A DNA stretch of 8,009 nucleotides from Candidatus Falkowiibacteriota bacterium. GTDB taxonomy: Bacteria > Patescibacteriota > Patescibacteriia > Patescibacteriales > UBA12465. The translations under genes were made by a program, and so were the position numbers. Of this stretch, positions 5,623 through 8,009 are shown piece by piece; within the stretch, counting starts at the first letter, position 1; each line of letters starts with the position of its first letter. The stretch covers positions 506 to 8,514 of the forward strand of contig JAPLVX010000006.1 in NCBI GenBank assembly GCA_026396945.1, written 5' to 3'. The notes beneath the pieces are model-generated. The model was not told where the DNA came from. It worked only from the letters and a program-made list of their open reading frames with translations, and searched no databases.

Positions 5623-6390
5623 ATGATTCATCTTTTTACTATTATTTTTTATCAACCAATTTTGAGTTTATTGATATTCTTGTATAACACCGTCTCCTTC
5701 CATGATATTGGAATAGCCATTATTTTACTGACCATAATTATCCGTTTAATCCTCTGGCCTTTAAGTAGGAAGTCCATTAAGTCGCAAAGAGAATTGCAAG
5801 AGCTGCAACCAAAATTAGAAGAATTAAAGAAAAAGATAACCAATCGAGAAGAACAAGCGCGAGCGACGATGGCGCTTTATAAAGAGCATAAGATTAATCC
5901 CTTTTCTTCTTGTTTACCACTTTTAATTCAATTACCTTTTTTGATCGCGGTTTATCAGGTCTTCCGCGATGGCCTGGGCAATAGATTAAATTTAGTTTAC
6001 CCTTTTATTTATAAGCCAGAATTTATCAACACTGTTTCTTTCGGTTTTTTGGATTTGGCCAAGAGCAATTTACCCCTGGCCGTCTTAGCGGGCTTGGCCC
6101 AATTTTGGCAAGGTAAAATGATGTTTGCTAAAAATAAAAAATTAAATAAGGGGGCCGACGCCATTGTTGTCAAAGACGAAAGCATGACAACGATTATGAA
6201 TAAACAAATGATTTATATGATGCCGGTTTTAACGATTTTTATTGGGGCAACCTTGCCCGGCGGCCTAACTCTTTATTGGTTGGTTATTACTTTGCTAACA
6301 GCCTTGCAACAATTCATAGTTTTAAAGAGCTTCAAAAAAGATAAAAAATTAGAATCAGGGGTAATTGAAGGAGAACTTATTAATAAATAA
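5623..6390 (+). CDS. yidC: YidC/Oxa1-family membrane protein insertase
   Basis: YidC inserts and folds membrane proteins, alone or with SecYEG. The 255-residue product is the short type seen in Gram-positives and Patescibacteria, without the large N-terminal extracytoplasmic domain of Gram-negative YidC and without a lipobox cysteine. A first transmembrane segment (about 30-47) carries the conserved Arg41 of the hydrophilic groove (IIIRLILWPLSRKSI). A charged cytoplasmic hairpin (about 49-90) follows, then the family block NPFSSCLPLLIQLPFLIAVY (92-111), and two to three further membrane segments around 148-165, 197-215 and 216-235. The tail is Lys-rich and then acidic. It is the last gene of the operon; the usual jag/khg neighbour is missing, and a terminator follows after 28 bases. 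Confidence 0.96.
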   Translation: MIHLFTIIFYQPILSLLIFLYNTVSFHDIGIAIILLTIIIRLILWPLSRKSIKSQRELQELQPKLEELKKKITNREEQARATMALYKEHKINPFSSCLPLLIQLPFLIAVYQVFRDGLGNRLNLVYPFIYKPEFINTVSFGFLDLAKSNLPLAVLAGLAQFWQGKMMFAKNKKLNKGADAIVVKDESMTTIMNKQMIYMMPVLTIFIGATLPGGLTLYWLVITLLTALQQFIVLKSFKKDKKLESGVIEGELINK

Positions 6391-6418
6391 AGTTTATAAA
6401 ATATGGCTAAATAAAAAC

Positions 6419-6441
6419 AACGGTTTTTTAAACCGTTTTTT
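6419..6441. terminator. Bidirectional intrinsic terminator after yidC
   Basis: A perfect 8-bp stem (AACGGTTT 6419-6426, AAACCGTT 6430-6437) with a TTT loop is followed by TTTT (6438-6441), making a run of six T. On the other strand the hairpin is followed by G and five T. It lies between the ends of convergent yidC and the DAGK-like gene and can serve both. Confidence 0.8.
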
Positions 6442-6466
6442 GGTGGCCAGTATTAGGAGAAAGGCT

Positions 6467-7210
6467 TTATTCAAACTCACGATCTTTACCGACAATAAAA
6501 TTAAGCTTTTCTTTAATGGCGCCAATCTCCGCCGGAGAAGAAACTCTCTCGCCCTCATCTATTAATAAACTCCAGTTTTTATTATTGATTTTAAGCTTTT
6601 TTACAGTTAAATAGGTATAATCTCGTCCTTTAGTTTTGATATATAGATCCAGTAAACCGTCTTGGGGGTTTGATTTCACTTCTTTTGTTAGATCACCCTT
6701 ATTGGCCAAATTGATAATATCTATTTGCCCCCGTTCTTTAATCTCTAAAGAATAATTATTCCCTATTTCCAGATCGGCCCCTAAACTCTCCAAAGAAACT
6801 TTGTTTAGAAAGTATTTATTATTAATCGTGCCAATATCTATTTTTTTAATTCGTCTAGCTAGCAGAGTTTCGCAAGCCTCATCCTTTTTTATTCCCAAAG
6901 AATCAGCGATCGAGTTATTGTCTCCAACCGGAATTATGAATAATAGAATATTTTTTTGGAAGAAACCATATAATTCATTATCAACCACCGCCCCAATAAT
7001 TTTATTAATGGTTTGATTATTCCCGACGGCAATAATTGTTTTCGCCCCGGTTTTTATTTCACTTTGAATTAAGTCTTTGACGTTCTTAATTGTTCCTAAA
7101 CGAATAATTTTCCCGCCCAAACCTAGATCGGTTAAACGAATTTCAAGTTTATTTAAAACTCTAGAATACTTGGGTTTATTTAAATAATCATCGTATATAT
7201 AAACATACAT
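6467..7210 (-). CDS. Diacylglycerol-kinase-like protein with degenerate nucleotide-binding motif
   Basis: The 247-residue protein resembles the catalytic fold of the DAGK/lipid kinase family. AKTIIAVGNNQTINKIIGAV (56-75) sits where active members have GGDGTxNE; LLFIIPVGDNNSIADSLGI (89-107) matches their GIIPLGTxNDFARxLGI; IDIGTINNKYFLNKVSLESL (125-144) and NPQDGLLDLYI (181-191) match the later blocks. The central GGDGT is GNNQT here and the Glu is Lys, so kinase activity is doubtful. There is no signal peptide or membrane segment. ATG 7208-7210 gives a sensible N terminus with no Shine-Dalgarno. It follows the bactofilin gene on the same strand after 32 bases and is probably co-transcribed. 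Fold assignment is fairly sure; function is unknown. Confidence 0.7.
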   Translation of the reverse strand: MYVYIYDDYLNKPKYSRVLNKLEIRLTDLGLGGKIIRLGTIKNVKDLIQSEIKTGAKTIIAVGNNQTINKIIGAVVDNELYGFFQKNILLFIIPVGDNNSIADSLGIKKDEACETLLARRIKKIDIGTINNKYFLNKVSLESLGADLEIGNNYSLEIKERGQIDIINLANKGDLTKEVKSNPQDGLLDLYIKTKGRDYTYLTVKKLKINNKNWSLLIDEGERVSSPAEIGAIKEKLNFIVGKDREFE

Positions 7211-7242
7211 ATTTTTATGGCTTAGACCGATTTGCGCGATGA

Positions 7243-7641
7243 TTATTTTTCTAATTCTTCCTTATTATCTTTACTCTCACTCTTTTTATTTTCCGGCATA
7301 AGCAAAAGTTGACCATTAACTAAACCACCTTTTTCAATCGAAATTTCTCCGTATTGGAGATTGCCAAAGATCTTGGCGGTTTTGCCGATTGCTAAATATT
7401 TTTTTATTTTGACATCGCCTTTAAGTTCCCCGTTAATAATTGCTTCTTGGGCTTCAATATTAGCAACAATTTTGGCCTTATCGCCGATGAATAAGTTGGC
7501 TTCAGTTTTTAATGAACCCTCAAGACTGCCCTCGATAATAATATTTCCTTGACCATGGAAATTACCCTTTACTTTAATTGATGAGCCAATTATTGTCTCG
7601 GCATCTTTGAATTTTTCCGGTCGATTTTCTTTGTTAAACAT
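7243..7641 (-). CDS. Bactofilin-family cytoskeletal protein
   Basis: Bactofilins polymerise without nucleotide into membrane-associated filaments that act in cell shape, polarity and positioning of wall enzymes. The 132-residue product has the standard architecture: a short polar N-terminal tail, a central beta-helical core at about residues 17-115 made of repeating G-x-I/V-x-G-x-I/L rungs (TIIGSSIKVKGNFHGQGN, IIIEGSLEGSL, AIINGELKGDVKI, AKIFGNLQYGEISI), and a charged Lys/Glu-rich C-terminal tail. No membrane segment is seen. The start ATG 7639-7641 gives the usual MF-plus-polar tail. It heads a two-gene unit with the DAGK-like gene and has a good promoter upstream. Confidence 0.92.
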   Translation of the reverse strand: MFNKENRPEKFKDAETIIGSSIKVKGNFHGQGNIIIEGSLEGSLKTEANLFIGDKAKIVANIEAQEAIINGELKGDVKIKKYLAIGKTAKIFGNLQYGEISIEKGGLVNGQLLLMPENKKSESKDNKEELEK

Positions 7642-7710
7642 ATGTTTGAAAGTATTTATTTTGACCTAATTTGTTAATAATATATAAATTTTTATTAAAA
7701 TTACCCTTCA

Positions 7711-7739
7711 ATCTTAGTTTAATTTAAGCTTTTTGTCAA
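7711..7739 (-). promoter_or_regulatory. Promoter of the bactofilin / DAGK-like unit
   Basis: On the minus strand a perfect TTGACA (plus 7734-7739) and TAAGAT (plus 7711-7716, 4 of 6 to TATAAT) are separated by exactly 17 bp. Transcription would start about 62 bases upstream of the bactofilin ATG. Confidence 0.6.
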
Positions 7740-7760
7740 AATTGAGAAAATCACTCTCTT

Positions 7761-7775
7761 AAAAAAAAAAAAAAA
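7761..7775. repeat. Homopolymer of 15 A
   Basis: Fifteen consecutive A lie between short complementary flanks (CTCTT 7756-7760 and AAGAG 7778-7782), between the bactofilin promoter and the tRNA gene. It may act as a curved, UP-like element for the tRNA or as a weak terminator from the right; its exact length is prone to sequencing error. Confidence 0.7.
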
Positions 7776-7814
7776 GCAAGAGTAGTTTATTATTTAGAAT
7801 AAGGTCTTTAGCCT

Positions 7815-7886
7815 GTCCCTGTAGTTTAATGGATAAAACAAGAACCTCCTAAGTTCTAGATTCAGGTTCGATTCCTGATGGGGACA
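7815..7886 (+). tRNA. tRNA-Arg, anticodon CCT (reads AGG)
   Basis: The 72-base gene folds as a full cloverleaf. The acceptor stem GTCCCTG pairs with TGGGGAC (7879-7885) with two G-T pairs at its inner end, and the discriminator is A7886. The D-stem is GTTT/AAAC (7824-7827, 7836-7839) with GG in the loop. The anticodon stem is AGAAC/GTTCT around loop CTCCTAA (7846-7852), giving anticodon CCT at 7848-7850. The T-arm is TCAGG-TTCGATT-CCTGA. CCA is not encoded (CAC follows). A -10-like TAGAAT (7795-7800) lies 14 bp upstream, without a clear -35. Confidence 0.96.
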
Positions 7887-7910
7887 CACTATGATATAAA
7901 AATTGTTTAT

Positions 7911-7926
7911 TGTCAAATATTTGACA
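7911..7926. repeat. Perfect 16-bp palindrome TGTCAAATATTTGACA
   Basis: The palindrome lies 24 bp after the tRNA and contains TTGACA on both strands. It could be a dyad operator, paired -35-like elements, or a weak tRNA terminator (six-pair stem, ATAT loop, but no clean T-run after it). Confidence 0.6.
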
Positions 7927-7956
7927 TAATTATTCAAACGTTTCCAACCTCCAAGC

Positions 7957-7984
7957 TTGACTAATATATTTTTTAGGCTATTAT
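7957..7984 (+). promoter_or_regulatory. Candidate promoter for a gene starting at the right edge
   Basis: TTGACT (7957-7962, 5 of 6) and TATTAT (7979-7984, 5 of 6) are 16 bp apart. Transcription would start about 15 bases before the ATG at 8007-8009, the last codon of the window. Whether that ATG begins a gene cannot be seen here. Confidence 0.4.
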
Positions 7985-8009
7985 ATAAATATAGTTTTTA
8001 AGTTCTATG

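Noticed and set aside
6365..6565. Small open frame overlapping the yidC end and the following gene
   Set aside because: It runs through the terminator hairpin and is antisense to the DAGK-like gene; low-complexity translation with no family signature.
7361..7552. Open frame on the plus strand opposite bactofilin
   Set aside because: It is a shadow of the repetitive beta-helical coding sequence.
1..8009. TGA-recoded genetic code (as in some Patescibacteria)
   Set aside because: TGA is the stop of rnpA and yidD at normal protein lengths, and conserved glycines are encoded by GGN.

Overview
The window looks like the replication-origin neighbourhood of a small-genome, AT-rich bacterium, most likely a member of the Patescibacteria (Candidate Phyla Radiation). 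Reasons: the classic rpmH-rnpA-yidD-yidC block faces away from dnaA-dnaN; YidC is the short form without a large extracytoplasmic domain; a convergent PBP1A-type gene carries an Ig-like C-terminal tail; a bactofilin is paired with a degenerate diacylglycerol-kinase-like protein; and starts almost completely lack Shine-Dalgarno sequences. TGA ends rnpA and yidD and TAA ends most others, so the standard bacterial code fits and a TGA-recoded lineage does not. The lineage call is inference from gene content and sequence style, not from a search.

Layout. 1-1739 (+): the 3' part of a PBP1A-type peptidoglycan synthase, split into two frames by a lesion at about 733-735 that also removes roughly 20 conserved residues. 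1788-1810: a strong bidirectional terminator. 1834-2964 (-): dnaN. 2965-3209: intergenic, with a very AT-rich tract, a stretch resembling a basal origin-unwinding module (trinucleotides, GC cluster, two degenerate DnaA boxes), three 9-bp tandem repeats and an inverted repeat. 3210-4583 (-): dnaA. 4584-4829: intergenic, with a good dnaA promoter and, just upstream, three DnaA-box-like 9-mers in exact 11-bp phase. 4830-6390 (+): rpmH, rnpA, yidD, yidC, closed by a terminator at 6419-6441. 6467-7641 (-): a bactofilin gene followed by a DAGK-like gene. 7815-7886 (+): tRNA-Arg(CCT). 7887-8009: a palindrome and a promoter-like element leading to an ATG at the window edge.

How it fits together. DnaA and the beta clamp are transcribed leftward, and ribosomal protein L34, the RNase P protein and the membrane-insertion proteins YidD and YidC rightward, from an origin region that appears split on the two sides of dnaA, as in Bacillus subtilis. 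The most interesting points are this candidate bipartite oriC, a DnaA whose AAA+ sensor-2 arginine appears replaced by cysteine, the broken PBP gene, and the bactofilin partner that keeps a DAGK-like fold signature while losing the nucleotide-binding GGDGT motif. No mobile element, CRISPR array or obvious foreign gene cluster was seen.
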